A DNA stretch of 64,000 nucleotides from Pomphorhynchus laevis (lineage: Eukaryota > Acanthocephala > Palaeacanthocephala > Echinorhynchida > Pomphorhynchidae): the NCBI GenBank assembly GCA_012934845.2, contig WNNJ02002841.1, positions 33,378 to 97,377 of the forward strand, in the 5' to 3' direction. Position numbers and translations under genes: made by a program. This document shows positions 1-11,829 of this stretch, piece after piece; position 1 is the stretch's first letter; the number at the start of each line of letters is the position of its first letter. The notes beneath the pieces were generated by a model. That model was not told the DNA's origin. It worked only from the letters and a program-made list of their open reading frames with translations, and did not search any database.

Positions 1-1099
1 TTGTCACAAAATAATGTTTGCGAAAATGCTACCGGCTTGCTAAAACGAAAAAAATTACGGATTCCAAAAACGCGAAAAAATTTCAAACTTAATTCATTGA
101 TGCAGCAACTAATAAAGGGAAAATGTTTGCAATTTGAATACAATCTTAGTTTAAAAAAACGTTTTGAATTACAAATGCAAAATTGCTAGCTTTACGAAAA
201 GTACGCGCAATAGTTCTTCATCAAATCACTTTATACAATGAAAAACGTAAACCTCATAAAATTGTCAAATATGGAGAAAGAAACAGTTTTATTGCAATTA
301 AGATTCCGTTGTCGTTGCATTATTAGTCTTAGCTGATTCAATCTAACGATTTACTATCCCGTCATTTTGACGTGTACAAGCTTATCATTAAATAAACCAC
401 AATTTTGATACACTTTTTATCGTAAAATAAGCAATATTTAAATTCATTTTATAAAACTTGCTGGTTACAAATAAAATTTTAATAGGAAGTCAATTGGATA
501 CAACTAACAGATGATAATAATGTTCACCAAAAGCATGATAACGAAAAATATATAGTAAATAAAGAATTATTGGAGCTGAATTAACAAAAATGGGAAATTC
601 TTATCTGATATTTCGCTCATCTCTGTTTGCATCTTTAGAAAATTACCTGAAGATGCTAACAAAAGTTAGCCAAATATCAAATAAAATGTTTCTCTTTTTT
701 TGATCCAGTTCTAATAATTCACTTTAAAATTATATTATTCGTTTAAGCATTAGTAATTAGTAATTTTCTGAAGATGCTATCAGAGGTTAGCGAAATATAA
801 AATTGAAAATTTTCCATTTCTTTTGATCTAGATCCAATAATTATTTATCAATAACGGATCCTTATCAACTATTTACAATTTATTAAATAATTTACATTAC
901 ATATTAATTTTAATATATATTTTTATATATGAATAATATTTAAATATGATAAATGTATTGCTTTTAATATATACGTATTCACTGATTTGGTTGTATTCAC
1001 TGATTTGGTTGATCAATAGCAAAAGTCTGCAAAATAAAGGATTATGTTGCATCGGGAATATCGATGCATTGGGACTGATAAACCCGAATCGCTAACCAC

Positions 1100-1275
1100 A
1101 GATTGCACAGTTGAAGTAAATGAATTAGATTACGAGACAGATGTTAGCAAAATATAAAATAAAATTTTACTTCTTTCTTTGAAAAAGAAAGAAGATTGTA
1201 CATTTGAAGTAAATGAATTAGATAACGAGACAGATGTTAGCGAAATATAAAATAAAATTTTACTTCTTTCTTTGA
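1100..1275. repeat. Tandem duplication, about 93-bp unit
   Basis: Two near-identical copies, 1100-1181 and 1193-1275, differ at only a few bases. Both contain the ttagc-type element described for the surrounding region, so this is a recent local duplication of one such element. Confidence 0.75.
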
Positions 1276-1892
1276 TCCAGCTCAAATAATTTTTTATCAA
1301 AAATGAATCATTAGCAACTATTTATGACCATATTCTAGTTAAACACATTGTACATTTCTATAATAATATACATTTCAATAACAAAATATACATCTCAGTA
1401 ACACGTTCTAATATATATAAATAGTAGAAAGATAAATGTTTAGTATTTAGCATATATTTGGTATATATTAATTGTGGAAAGATAAATATTTAGTATTTGA
1501 CATATAACATTAGGAATATTGGAAAAAATGTACAAACTATAAAGATTTATATTGATTTAGTAAAAAATATTTTAAACATTAGTTTATTCCTTCTTTATAG
1601 CAAATTTTGTTAAGTTTATTCTTTATGTAATTGTATATTGTGGTCATTTAATTAGTTTTATTTTATTTTATTTTTATAACAACAGTCATATATAGAACCA
1701 AAATAAAAATAAATTATTCACTATTTAATTACAATTATTGAACAAACAAAAATTTTCGTTTGTGCAATAATTGTACAATAATTTATTTTTGTCATGGTTT
1801 AATTTAATCATTTCTACGCATATGCCAGAATCCGTTCGAGGATCCCTGGATCAGTTTATTTTATATCTAAATAAAGTTTATTTTATTTTATA

Positions 1893-1947
1893 TTGTTGAC
1901 AAACAAAATAAAATAAAACGGCTTTATTTTATCTTGTTTGTCTACAA
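1893..1947. repeat. Imperfect inverted repeat (A/T-rich hairpin)
   Basis: A left arm beginning ttgttgacaaacaaaat and a right arm ending cttgtttgtctacaa fold back on each other around a short centre near 1920. It may be the remnant of a small foldback transposon. No protein is encoded. Confidence 0.6.
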
Positions 1948-2171
1948 TTTGAATATGACCTTCGCAGTAACCACGGCAACGATTTACACACCCATTAGTA
2001 AATATATACTACGAGATACAAATATGATTGCTTCCATCAAAAAGTAAGTTTGGAAAACCGAAATAGGTATAGATCAAATTTTATTTAAATGTACAAATTA
2101 ATTCAAAAATATCCAAATCTATACAAAAATCTGTGGGCATGTATAATCTGTGGGCACATATATTTTTTCTT

Positions 2172-2213
2172 CGTGGTCATGTATGCGTGCTGGCGCACGC
2201 ATACATGATCACG
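2172..2213. repeat. Hairpin with 19-bp arms
   Basis: The left arm 2172-2190 and right arm 2195-2213 are complementary with one mismatch, around a 4-nt loop. The core is atgtatgcgtgc / gcacgcatacat, unusually GC-containing for its surroundings. Confidence 0.7.
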
Positions 2214-2399
2214 AAACAAATAAATCAAAGGAAGGAACTGCTATGCTATCAGGTTTCGGACCCTAATTCCTCTACCCAACATAGCAGAATACGTGCTAAG
2301 GACGTATTTCCTCTGATTAAATTTGATTATATAGTATCTTATTCTATTACAAAGTATATTATTTATTATCCATCCATAAAAATTTTCCTCTAATGATTT

Positions 2400-2700
2400 T
2401 AAATTTTTTTAATAATATTTTGTTGATTTTTATATTTTACTATTTTCTGTTTGATGGTATTTTTATAATAACCTTGTTTAAAATATGCATCTATTAAATT
2501 ATTCAAATGATTTTTAAGAACACCAATATCGTTACATATTATGGCTTTGTTAAATCAAAATTTAATAATTAAATAATAAAATAAAATAATTTTTTAAGAT
2601 TTTTATAATTTATATCAAGTTAAAATAAAAAATTTAAATTTAAAATAAAAGTCAATTTTTATGAATTGACTAATAAATAAGAGATGATGTATCAGAATAA
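2400..2700 (-). mobile_element. Fragment of the AT-rich reverse-transcriptase element (antisense)
   Basis: The reverse complement of about 2440-2550 aligns with the C-terminal part of the RT ORF at about 38310-38410, including the stretch around 'aatatgtaatgatattgg'. The reverse complement of about 2560-2700 matches the AT-rich repeat at 38840-38960 and 39560-39720, with the shared block ttatttattagtcaattcat. The two halves are therefore joined here in one fragment, which ties that AT-rich repeat to the RT element. It is a short, decayed piece. Confidence 0.65.
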
Positions 2701-2704
2701 TGAT

Positions 2705-2883
2705 TAGAGGTTATAACTATCTAAGAGGTAATAACTATCTATTAGAGGTAACTATCTATTCGAGGTAATAACTATCTATTAGAGGTAATAACTATCTATT
2801 AGAGGTAATAACTATCTATTAGAGGTAATAACTATCTATTAGAGGTAATAACTATCTATTAGAGGTAATAACTATCTAAGAAA
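2705..2883. repeat. Minisatellite, 20-bp unit, about 9 copies
   Basis: Repeats of agaggtaataactatctatt sit head to tail, with slightly shortened units at the left end. There are no spacers, so this is a plain tandem repeat. It abuts the RT-element fragment on its left. Confidence 0.9.
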
Positions 2884-3660
2884 GGCAGATACATGTAAAT
2901 AAAATTCAATATATACCTATTCTGGCTTTTATTTTCAATACTTATATATAATACTATATAAATCTGCAACATCATCAACCCCCTCCGGGGAGGCCATATT
3001 ATCTGATCACTTAAATGCACATATCATAAGACAAGATATAATACATGCATTAAGTAAGCAATCGTCCTTTCAATTATCGACGTAAAGTTACTAAAAGTTC
3101 GTAAAGATCTTGATTTATAAGTAATCTTCTATATATCAACATGCAACTTTAAATATGTTAACGTGTTTACTGCAATTAATGCAAATACTGCAATTAAAAT
3201 AAAAATGTTCAAAATAGATGGTAATATATACCAAATTACTAATTGCAAATTAGTCACTTTTCAGGAACGAAATATCAGCTTTCATTTTTATCATGACCTT
3301 AGTATATTTGAAGATATTATTAAATAATTCTTTTTGCGCCGTGTTTAGTTTACCCAACACCACTCTTGAATATAATTTACAAGATAGATCACATTTTTTG
3401 ATAGCTCAGATTTTTATTATTAAAAATGATATTTTTTAAATTTTTTATAGATCACATTTTTTATCAAATTTTTGATCACATTTCATATTTTTGAATAGAT
3501 CACATTTTTGATATGATCATCAGGGCGAGATTGTTCTTGAAAATTAAAACATTAACCAAAATTGAACAATACCGAAATGTGACTTTACATGAGAGCGTTA
3601 CAAAAAAACCTTTTTAAATGAAAAGTTCACTTGTATCATAGAAGATCACAAAAGACGTAA
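2884..3660. other. Non-coding, AT-rich; nothing recognised
   Basis: I see no ORF with family similarity. Around 3390-3510 the phrase 'gatcacattttt' recurs four times, a short local duplication. Confidence 0.5.
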
Positions 3661-3671
3661 TTTTCTATCCT

Positions 3672-3980
3672 TTGAAGAGGGCTGCTCGGACAGCCAAAAT
3701 ATTGATTGAAAAACAATTTGTGCATGTTTTCTCGAGGATAACTCGCCATATAAAGCATAATTTAGATATTAATAATCTTGAATTTGAAAGAATTTCAATA
3801 CAACTTTTATATACTGAAAACAAACAGGAAAGTGTAAACCTGTATGATTTTTACAACCTTCGTCGGGTAGCTTATCCCGGAATGCGTCTTTACCAGACTG
3901 CTAGCCCCCAATGGGGCAATTATTCGAAGACTGTTGCGCGCAGTATCCGAAAGGCTAATAAAACTCCTAAATATTTTTAA
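3672..3980 (+). CDS. Unrecognised 102-codon ORF
   Basis: The frame is open from an ATG-less start at 3672 to a stop at 3980. The product is basic, with an internal stretch NLYDFYNLRRVAYPGMRLYQ. I do not recognise the family. The segment 3818-3930 recurs in diverged form at 4272-4390, where the same reading frame is interrupted. This suggests a repeat-borne or decaying gene rather than a stable host gene. No partner exons are evident. Confidence 0.2.
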   Translation: MKRAARTAKILIEKQFVHVFSRITRHIKHNLDINNLEFERISIQLLYTENKQESVNLYDFYNLRRVAYPGMRLYQTASPQWGNYSKTVARSIRKANKTPKYF

Positions 3981-4271
3981 TTTATATATTATTTTCTAAT
4001 GAAAAGATATAAATCATGTATGTATATTAATCATGTTAATATATGCTTGCATGTTTTAATGAACTTGAAGATTGTGGCTTTATGTTATTGCACTAGCATA
4101 AGCTAGCAAATTGTTCGTTTTATTGATAAAAATAATAAATTAAAAAGCATTTGCTTGTTTTGTAACAGCAGTTTGGGATTAAATTGTTTTTCTGATTGAA
4201 TTGTTTTCGCTCCTTTCTTCATCAGATTACTAATCGGTTGCATATCGGTTTTTAATCGGAAAGAATTTTGC

Positions 4272-4390
4272 TACAATTTTTATTTATGACACAAACAGAA
4301 AAGTTCAAACTTGCATGCTTTTTACAAACTTCGTCGTGAAGCTTAACCCAAAATGCGCCTATCACAGACGCCTAGCTCCCGAATGGGGCT
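4272..4390 (+). repeat. Diverged copy of 3818-3930
   Basis: Alignable blocks include tttttacaa, cttcgtcg and gaatgggg, in the same order and spacing as in the upstream ORF. The two copies lie about 450 bp apart in direct orientation. Confidence 0.6.
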
Positions 4391-6670
4391 TTTCGACCTT
4401 AGTCTACTCATTACTACAGTTTTATTTATAAATCTTGAATTTATTTTTTATACAAATTATTAAAGATCAATAAAGATATTCTGACAAATATAAATATTTT
4501 AATTTAAAATAAATGTTATATTTCCCAATATTTTTCGTTTAAAGTATCAAAATTATAATAACATTCCCTTTTTTGCGAATTGAAAATGTTTTTACAAAAC
4601 TTCTAACTGCCGAATTCTTCTTGCTGCCTTTTTTGTAAAATGATATTTTAGTTTACAACGATTTTGCTAAGAGGCAAATAAAACTAAAATAAGAAAATTG
4701 TTAGTTATTATTATAAATAACTGTGAGTTGTACAGCTTCTAATTGAGTATAAAAAAAATTGAATAGAATGTATATTCAGTAAAAAGTCTTTTAAGTCAAT
4801 TCCATATCAAAAATGGATTCGTCTACTTCAGTAAGTATTTTCGGATCCGTGGACATATAATGTTAATATCCAACAATATAGCGTTAAATATCATAATTTA
4901 ATGAGATAATGTATCCACTACATATAAATTCACAAAGTTGTTTGATTAAAAATTATATTAAAAATAATATTTAATTTGTAATAATATCTAATTATTCCGA
5001 TATATTCTGTTGCAATTAATGTTTCAATAGCTAATTCGAAAAGTGAATTTGAAGGACAATTAATTTTTTCTTAAAAGTAAATATATTTTACGAAATCTTC
5101 GTATGACACTACGGTAGAACGAAAATTAATGATACATTAATGAAAACACGAAAGTTGTGTATATTTTTAATTTTGATAGAAACTATAAAATTATCATTAA
5201 GATTTAATAAAAAAATATGGATGATTATGATTTGTCGAAATTACGACAAATCTGGATGAAGCGAAATCACTTGTGTTATTCATAATGCATATCAGTTTAC
5301 TTATCAACATTATACCATTTCATTGATAACTAAATTTTAAGGTAAATTTATCGATAATATTAGATCTATTTTCGATATTAAGACATTATATGAATGACGA
5401 TAGAGAGAGAGTTTTCAACTAAATGAAAATCTTAGAGTACTCTTAACGACATTCGAAGCTGACGCATTCTCTCTGTTATACAGGTGAAGCGTTATCAAAA
5501 GCAGCTTACTAATCAAAATAATTGTCGAAAAAAATTTGATTTTCACCATAAACGAAACTTACCTGATGTTTCGATTTGACTGTGAAATTCGCTTCTGTTA
5601 TATCTTGTAAACCTGTTGACGATGGTGACAAAGTATAGATAAATTTGATACGTGGTGATGATCCAAGGAAAGTCAACAGCAAAAGCAACTAACAAGGTTA
5701 GCAGTAGCAGATGTTTTGAAATGTCGATCGTAAAGCATATAATGCACATTTTCTTAAAAAATTGTCATCACGGAGCTTCTCTATTCCTCTTTCACTTATT
5801 GTTCGCTAGCGGAAGTGATTACGACAGTGTACACCTTGCTTAGATTGCCATTACGATAATTGAAAAAATAATTAATTAAAAGACAGGGAACAAATTAGCT
5901 AATAGCTCCGTCGACTGCCAAATAATAGCTTTTTTACGGTATTTATCAATTTATAGCATGCAAAGCATGTATTGAAGCAGCGGCAGCCATAACGACGACA
6001 GTCATGATGAGACGGTAAACAGAAAGCCTAATGACCAGAATTTCGATTATCTTACTAATTTTAGGTATTCTGATGATAAATGGATTGGTTGACATCCTTA
6101 TAGCTGTAGATATCATTTTACAATCGATAAAATGTAATTGTTGAATTCATAGCCTTATAATTTGGCTCTTCCATTTATGGATCCATCGCAATTAATGATT
6201 AAAACAGGAGCTGTCGACGTGAAATGTAAACGGAGGAAATTATTCGCTTGAAGTACGAATTCTACCTCCTGTTTATTTTTTCAATAAATGTCAGTTATAT
6301 AAATTGTTTCACAATTTTAAACACAGAATTTTTTAGTTCAATCAACACAGAAAGTGATGATTATTATATTTACAGACGAAATATAGCTGTGAAATTAACC
6401 TTTATTGTCAAATTATGAAATGCTTAAAGTATGTCTGAGTCAGAAGGCTACATCCTAACAAGATTTCACAGAGAATGTGACCTCACTTGCATACATGGTA
6501 TTTATGCCCAAATGTACAATCCAATTGCACTGAATGTGTTTTAAGAAAAAATCCATTCTAAAGTTTTAGCCTAAAATATTGACATACAATTCAAAAGTTT
6601 TAACAAAATAGACTATATTTTCGTTTAGTATGTAAGAAGGTATTGATAAGTAGCAATGCTTAATTTTAAT
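4391..6670. other. Non-coding, AT-rich; no gene recognised
   Basis: Two overlapping opposite-strand ORFs near 5540-5840 have no recognisable content. I see no RNA gene or mobile element in this stretch. Confidence 0.45.
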
Positions 6671-6676
6671 CATTTT

Positions 6677-6910
6677 GAGTACTCGCGTGTCATAGTAGTG
6701 AAACTTTTCAATAAGTTGGAGCAACGTGGTTCAAATCCACTCTCCAACCAACATGTTGGCTGAATAGCAATTTTGCTAGTTCGAAACGATGGGCTACAAC
6801 AGATGTACTGGCTCAATCTCTGTGCATGTAAAGAATACCACAACATACACAACGATTGAGGGCAAACGCAATATGCTAAAATAAATAAAGAATTATAAAA
6901 AAATATCAGC
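6677..6910 (+). mobile_element. tRNA-derived SINE
   Basis: The head contains a Pol III box B match (ggttcaaatcc, about 6730-6740) within a T-arm-like ctccaacc context, and a weak box A (gtcatagtagtg). It does not close into a proper tRNA: the acceptor ends do not pair. An unrelated body follows, and the element ends in an A-rich tail (aaaataaataaagaattataaaaaaa). Head, body and tail are the SINE layout. It abuts a LINE A fragment on its right. Confidence 0.6.
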
Positions 6911-6944
6911 AGACTAAAAATGAAAGAATAAACAAAACTACAGG

Positions 6945-7250
6945 ACAGTGAAGTTCGATATTTCATCTTCGGCAACAGTAGACATGCATGCAAACAGCAT
7001 ATTGGTGCAATCTGATCTCACCAGCATACACCAACACGCTACCTCCCGACTGAACCACTCAAGGTATCTCACATACCTAAGGATCCAATCGAGGCGGACC
7101 TTGGTCGATAATCTCGACGTGGCGAGCTTCATAAATATTAGTCTTCGCTCAGGGGAACGTCCACTTGAAAAGAAGATTAATCCCGAGATTGCCCATGTAC
7201 ACCAGAGACGTACTTGAGCGCTCTCTCTTAATGACATATGTTGGATCCGT
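6945..7250 (-). mobile_element. LINE family A, 3' fragment (antisense)
   Basis: The antisense translation contains TWAISGLIFFSSGR and VRLDWILRYVRYLEWF. These match the C-terminal end of the LINE A ORF2 at 34320-34490 (TWAISGLVFFSRGR and VRLDWILRRVRDLEWF). Only the last 300 bp or so remain, consistent with 5' truncation during target-primed reverse transcription. Confidence 0.75.
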
Positions 7251-7531
7251 ATCATGGCCGTGGTATTACTTAAAGTATTAATTTAACACTTATAGGATGT
7301 GTATAAATACATCATTAACTTTTCCACTTAGGTTCAGTTCCATTTACGCAATTTGTGTTCATTGTATTTTTTTTGCAAGCAGTATCCACTGACTCAAGAA
7401 ATATATTTGAGCTGTTGTTAAGAAGTATTATTTACTAATAAGAATTAGTTATATCCTGACATAGCCTAATTGGTCGGTTTCAGGCGATAGGGAAAGTGGT
7501 TTTGTTGTCTGAAAATTAAGTGAATAAATGA

Positions 7532-7879
7532 ATGCAAATGTTTGCCAACATCAAATTAAAAATCTATGGAATAAAGGAAATATTCAAAAATAATATCTTA
7601 AAAGTAACGGAATTGAAAGTAACTGATTTTTCTCTGCGAGCCACGGGTATCAATAAGGTTGTGCCGTCGTCCACAGAAGAGGATGATGTCTTGGAATTGC
7701 TAAAAAACGAGATTACATTAATCTATAACACATTTAATCAAGCTTACTGCTTCTATTTTGAAAAAAGAGCTGTAAGCGATCTACAGAGGAGGCCTTGTTT
7801 GTTTGGTGCAAGAAACCGTTTTGAAAAATTTATATTTTACAAAATATTATGTAATGATACGCTTTTAACCCATAAATAG
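7532..7879 (+). CDS. Unrecognised 115-codon ORF
   Basis: I do not recognise a family. The product is lysine-rich and moderately acidic in the middle (STEEDDVLELLKNE). Bases 7795-7840 of the ORF recur as an inverted copy near 8515-8560 (core ttgtttggtgcaagaaaccg), so the region looks rearranged. It may be a fragment of the same element as the zinc-knuckle piece downstream. Confidence 0.2.
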   Translation: MQMFANIKLKIYGIKEIFKNNILKVTELKVTDFSLRATGINKVVPSSTEEDDVLELLKNEITLIYNTFNQAYCFYFEKRAVSDLQRRPCLFGARNRFEKFIFYKILCNDTLLTHK

Positions 7880-8560
7880 TTTTGGGAAAATCAGTTAAAG
7901 AAATTAAATTAAAAAAATTAATTTTAATTCTTTTCAAATGAAATTAAAAATTAAATAATTTCACTCATATAAATAAATATTCCTCGAAATTTTCAGGTTT
8001 AGACAAAATTATGATTAAGAATATGATTTCAAGAAACTAAATTGTTCTGATGATAATAAACGGTTTTATTTGAATTCAAATATTTTAGCAAAATAGTAAT
8101 TTAATTTTAAATTTACGAAAAATTTTCATATTCATAACATGTGCAATTTTTTACATTTTTGAATTCTACACTTTGATTCAATATATAATATTGAATAGAT
8201 AAAAATATATGTGCATTTTATTGATATATTATTTAAAAATATAAAAACTTGATCTGGAAGAAATTACGCACATGTTTAAAGAATTAAGTATAATTTTCAA
8301 TCTACCTTCTAGGGAGAGGATGAAAAATCTTTAAGACAATGCTCGAATCCATACGCAATCAAGCTTAATTCGCAGATAAACCAGTACTTTGATGATATTA
8401 TCAAAACGCTAGCTATCAAAGCGTAAAGCATATTCTCAAAGACTTCACCCTTTTGCCCTCAAGGAAGAAATATTTAAATAATATTGATCCCCTTCTCCAT
8501 GTGGCTTTTCTCCAAACAAAATAAAATAATTTTAAAACGGTTTCTTGCACCAAACAATCA
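7795..8560. repeat. Inverted repeat, about 45-bp arms
   Basis: The left arm around 7795-7840 and right arm around 8515-8560 share a perfect core of at least 24 bp and weaker matches on both sides. They are separated by about 675 bp of AT-rich sequence. It could be a transposon's terminal inverted repeats or a local inverted duplication. I see no transposase between them. Confidence 0.5.
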
Positions 8561-8589
8561 AGACCAGCAGAGGCTAAGAGATTCACATC

Positions 8590-8765
8590 TTGTAAATTAG
8601 GGCAATGCTCTCAAATTGATAAAATTTGACGAGGATCACCTGAAATTAAGATATCTGCAGTGCTACTGCTGTCAGCGACGGGTCACTTTTCAAAACGTGC
8701 TTGAAAATTGGTCCTCGTTATTGCACTGCGGGGGCAAGCATGAATCACAGATTTGTAAAATAAGA
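8590..8765 (+). pseudogene. LINE ORF1-like zinc-knuckle fragment
   Basis: One frame reads LQCYCCQRR...LLHCGGKHESQIC. This resembles the paired CCHC knuckles in ORF1 of R1/I/Jockey-group LINEs (C-x2-C...GH...C, then C-x2-C-GG-x-H-x4-C), with some cysteines and histidines lost. It lies upstream of, and in the same direction as, the RT fragment at 10360-11180, so both may come from one decayed element. The rest of ORF1 and the endonuclease are not recognisable. Confidence 0.4.
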
Positions 8766-9193
8766 TATGAAAATGAAATGATATAAACAAAAATGTGTTA
8801 AGCATAGGGAATTAGACTCACCTGTAGATTCCTTCGTGTAAAAGAGGGCGCATCGAGTATAACTCGTTGGATAACATATCCTTGATCAGTAAAAGTTAGG
8901 AATATAGTTAAAGTTAGGAACCTAGCACGAGATTACAATGTTGATCAAGGAGATGTCATCTTTCTACAGGATGTGCACTATTATTATTTTTAGCATTTTA
9001 AGCAAAGAACTTGAAAACTACACAATTTTTATATAAATGTTGACGGTAAGTTAGAGCTCAACCTGACCTCAATAACTAACACGCGTCTTAATATTTGCTT
9101 GATTTCAGCGGAATCTAGCGAGATTGCCTCGTATTAACTTCTAAAATTCTTTGTTTTCTGTCGTCAAGAACGCCGTCAAGTAGTTTCTGCATA

Positions 9194-9439
9194 GTGTTTA
9201 ATAGTGGTGCACACTACATTGTTGGGGGTCTGAATGATTCTGGAGATCGAGTGGGATCTCGTATTGACCAAATCATGGAGTCTATAATCCCATTGGAGGA
9301 AACATTTCGTCGGCATCGTGCAGGTTACCAATCAATTTTAGACATAGCAATTCCAATAAAAAATGTTCAATTAAAAATAAAATTGCTAAAAAATATCGAA
9401 TGGGACAGATTCAATGTCGTGAATAAGCTTGTATACTAA
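9194..9439 (+). CDS. Unrecognised 81-codon ORF
   Basis: The translation (SGDRVGSRIDQIMESIIPLE in the middle) has no similarity I can name. It sits between two LINE-like fragments of the same orientation and could be eroded LINE coding sequence. Confidence 0.15.
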   Translation: MFNSGAHYIVGGLNDSGDRVGSRIDQIMESIIPLEETFRRHRAGYQSILDIAIPIKNVQLKIKLLKNIEWDRFNVVNKLVY

Positions 9440-9571
9440 GCTTGGATGTAAGAAATGGTTCAAAAATCTAGATTTCAACCGATCAATGCTTGTATATAAG
9501 CTTACAGTAAATAAATCTAAATTTTTAACAAATAATAATGATATTGGTTAAAAATAAACCAATAACCGGGT

Positions 9572-9627
9572 TATTAATACAGCAGCGCCGGGCTATTAGC
9601 CAGTAACCCGGCGCTGCTGTATTAATA
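9572..9627. repeat. Perfect hairpin, 21-bp arms, GC-rich core
   Basis: The left arm 9572-9592 and right arm 9607-9627 are exact complements around a 14-nt loop. The core gcagcgccggg is very GC-rich compared with its surroundings. It may be the centre of a small foldback element. Confidence 0.8.
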
Positions 9628-10359
9628 GCATTTAATTATATAATGAATGAATGTGATAAAGTGTGTGAGTATATAAAAAATTTTAATTAATTAAGTGTGA
9701 ATGTTAAAATTAATATTTAAATGTTTTTATTTCAAATTTTATAGATAATCCATTGCTTTTTTAAAAATAATATTTTTTTATACAATTTCAATATTTAATT
9801 ATCTTACTCAGCAAATAAACATATGCTGACAATACGACCGCAATTTTCAAAATACAATTCTAAGGTCTTACACATGAAAAAACTAATCTGGGGACTAAGA
9901 TTTGTCCCCTAAGATTATTTACCAGCACACATTTGGCTCGTAAAAATAAATCTATTTTTAAGAGCTTATTCTAATCCGACCGCACAAAGAAAGTATTTCA
10001 TGTGCCGGCTACAAGATCAAATCAATAAATATTCATTGAATTGTGATTTAAGGAAGCCTTTTGAAGGAAACCCTACAATACTTTCTCAAAATAATGGTGG
10101 TTAACCATAAGGAAGATTACCTGTCGGTCTTGGAGAGCAGTGAATCGCTTCAAAGGGCTTTGGAGAAAGCCCTTTTAATCAAAGAAATAAAAAAATATCT
10201 ATCAAATGCAATAATATGTTCCGAAGATGTGCAGCTTCAAACGATGTTGAAGCTTACTCTCCATCATATCGACCAATTGAAAGAAGGTATCATACTGGAA
10301 GATCTTTTGGATGCTGGCCCATCATGCATAAGTCATTGAATAACATCTCGGCGTGCGCA

Positions 10360-11180
10360 ACCGCCACAAAGTTGATCGGCAAGTTTCTTCAAGGGCAATC
10401 GCAGCTAAATTGCTTTCTTCTTAGCTCGCTGCCTGACCGAATATTACACTAGAAAGGTAATATTCCTTATAAAGGTCAATGGGTATCAATAGCTGAGGAC
10501 ACAAGACCAATCATTATATCAAATAATATGGTGATCACCTTCGAGAAAGCTTTGGTAAGATAGCTAGCTTGTCACTACGAATCTTGAGAATTGTTCGGTG
10601 ACCGCATTCACGGGTTTCGTAGTGGTAGGAACTGTAAAAACAGTTAGAGCTTTGCAGGATGTTCTCACCAAAGATACCTGTCCATCCTTGCTGTATTCTC
10701 TGGAATTACTGCGGCTTTTGATAACTTCACACTTGACTTAGTAATGAAAACGTTGAAAAAAGATAATGATTCACTGAACATTCTTTGTTGAGTGTGGGGG
10801 AATTTGTAGAGCAGAAGCTTCTATCTAAAAGACGACAAGGATCCCTTTAACAAGCTATAAAAGGGTATTCCTCAAGGGTCGCCTTTATTGTCAATCTTGT
10901 ACATTATTACGACAAGGGAAGTATGTGGGACTTTCGAATAGAAACACTAGTGGTACTATCTCGTCTATGATATACCACTAACGTTTATAGAGACTATTTG
11001 TCTAATAACATATTCGAAAACAGTGAAATCTGTGGTAAATGAGGTTGCTAGAGTCCTTTTAAGTTAGGCTTGTATTTAAATCTAACGGAAAGCAATTTCA
11101 TTTACTGCAGTTTTCGTAAACCAGGATGCCATACTAAATTATTTGGTGCTCTTCGGGAAAACCGGAAGATACGGATAAAG
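10360..11180 (+). mobile_element. LINE D: degraded R1/I-like reverse transcriptase
   Basis: Reading across several stops and frames gives the RT landmarks in order: EDTRPIIISN (motif 1-like), HGFRSGRNC, TAAFDNFTLDLVMKTL (motif A region) and KGIPQGSPLLSILYIIT (motif B). The usual YADD box further down is not clear. The GFRxGR motif is typical of the R1/I/Jockey group. Weak similarity may begin near 10060. There are many in-frame stops, so the copy is old. Confidence 0.65.
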
Positions 11181-11249
11181 GTACTGAGATATGTTTTCCG
11201 ATCTAAGCCGGATTGAAGATCGAATATATCAAAATGTTTTAAATTAGTA

Positions 11250-11825
11250 AAAAGGAATAAATTTGTTTTAGCAGGTGAGACGATTAATTGTCAGTTTGAG
11301 TAGGTGTATAGTAGTACTCAACGCGTTTGTAATGAGTGCCTATACTTCTACTCAAATAATCGTCCACAGGTACAGCGTTATAGATTTTTTAAAAGGCTTT
11401 TAGAAATAATTATGAAAGAATTTAATTATTATGAATATATGAAAAATAAATTCTGAGCTATGTAAAATATAATTATGTAAAGATAAAAATTTTTGAACAG
11501 ATTTTGTTGTCTCAATTAAATAATTTAATGTATCTATTTTTTTGGTTTTGTAACCTTTCTCTAATTTGATTTCTATTTTACTATTTAAAAATGTAAATTT
11601 TATGTTATTGCCAATATAAGAATTAGTATAATCAGTGTTTGTTAAATAATCAATGTATAATCAGTTTTCGTTGTCTTACTATTTTAATCATCACAAATTA
11701 ATAATAATCGATTCTTATAAAAATTAAAACATGCATTTAATAGCAAAAGCAGGATCCAAACATAGTAAAAATCAATAATATAATCTATCTTTTAAGTAAA
11801 TGTCTTCTTATTTCATTAAATAACG
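11250..11825. other. AT-rich spacer between two LINE copies
   Basis: No coding or structural signal was seen beyond a short inverted stretch around 11290-11365. Confidence 0.4.
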
Positions 11826-11829
11826 ATCA

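Larger units (their letters stand above)
1..2130. other. AT-rich non-coding DNA with short diverged repeats
   Basis: No ORF here resembles a known protein. The stretch holds four related segments around 640-700, 770-840, 1140-1180 and 1230-1290. Each has a block like gatgttagcgaaatataaa followed by a T-rich run, and three of them continue into 'ttgatccag' or a close variant. They look like decayed copies of one short interspersed element. Confidence 0.5.

Noticed and set aside
5543-5843. Overlapping opposite-strand ORFs
   Set aside because: Short, without known motifs or splice partners; chance openings.
7532-7879. Host gene candidate
   Set aside because: No family similarity, no partner exons, and part of it is duplicated in inverted orientation; listed only as an unrecognised ORF.
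8590-8765. Retroviral Gag zinc knuckle
   Set aside because: The pattern equally fits LINE ORF1, LINE fragments of the same orientation lie downstream, and no protease, integrase or long terminal repeats are visible.
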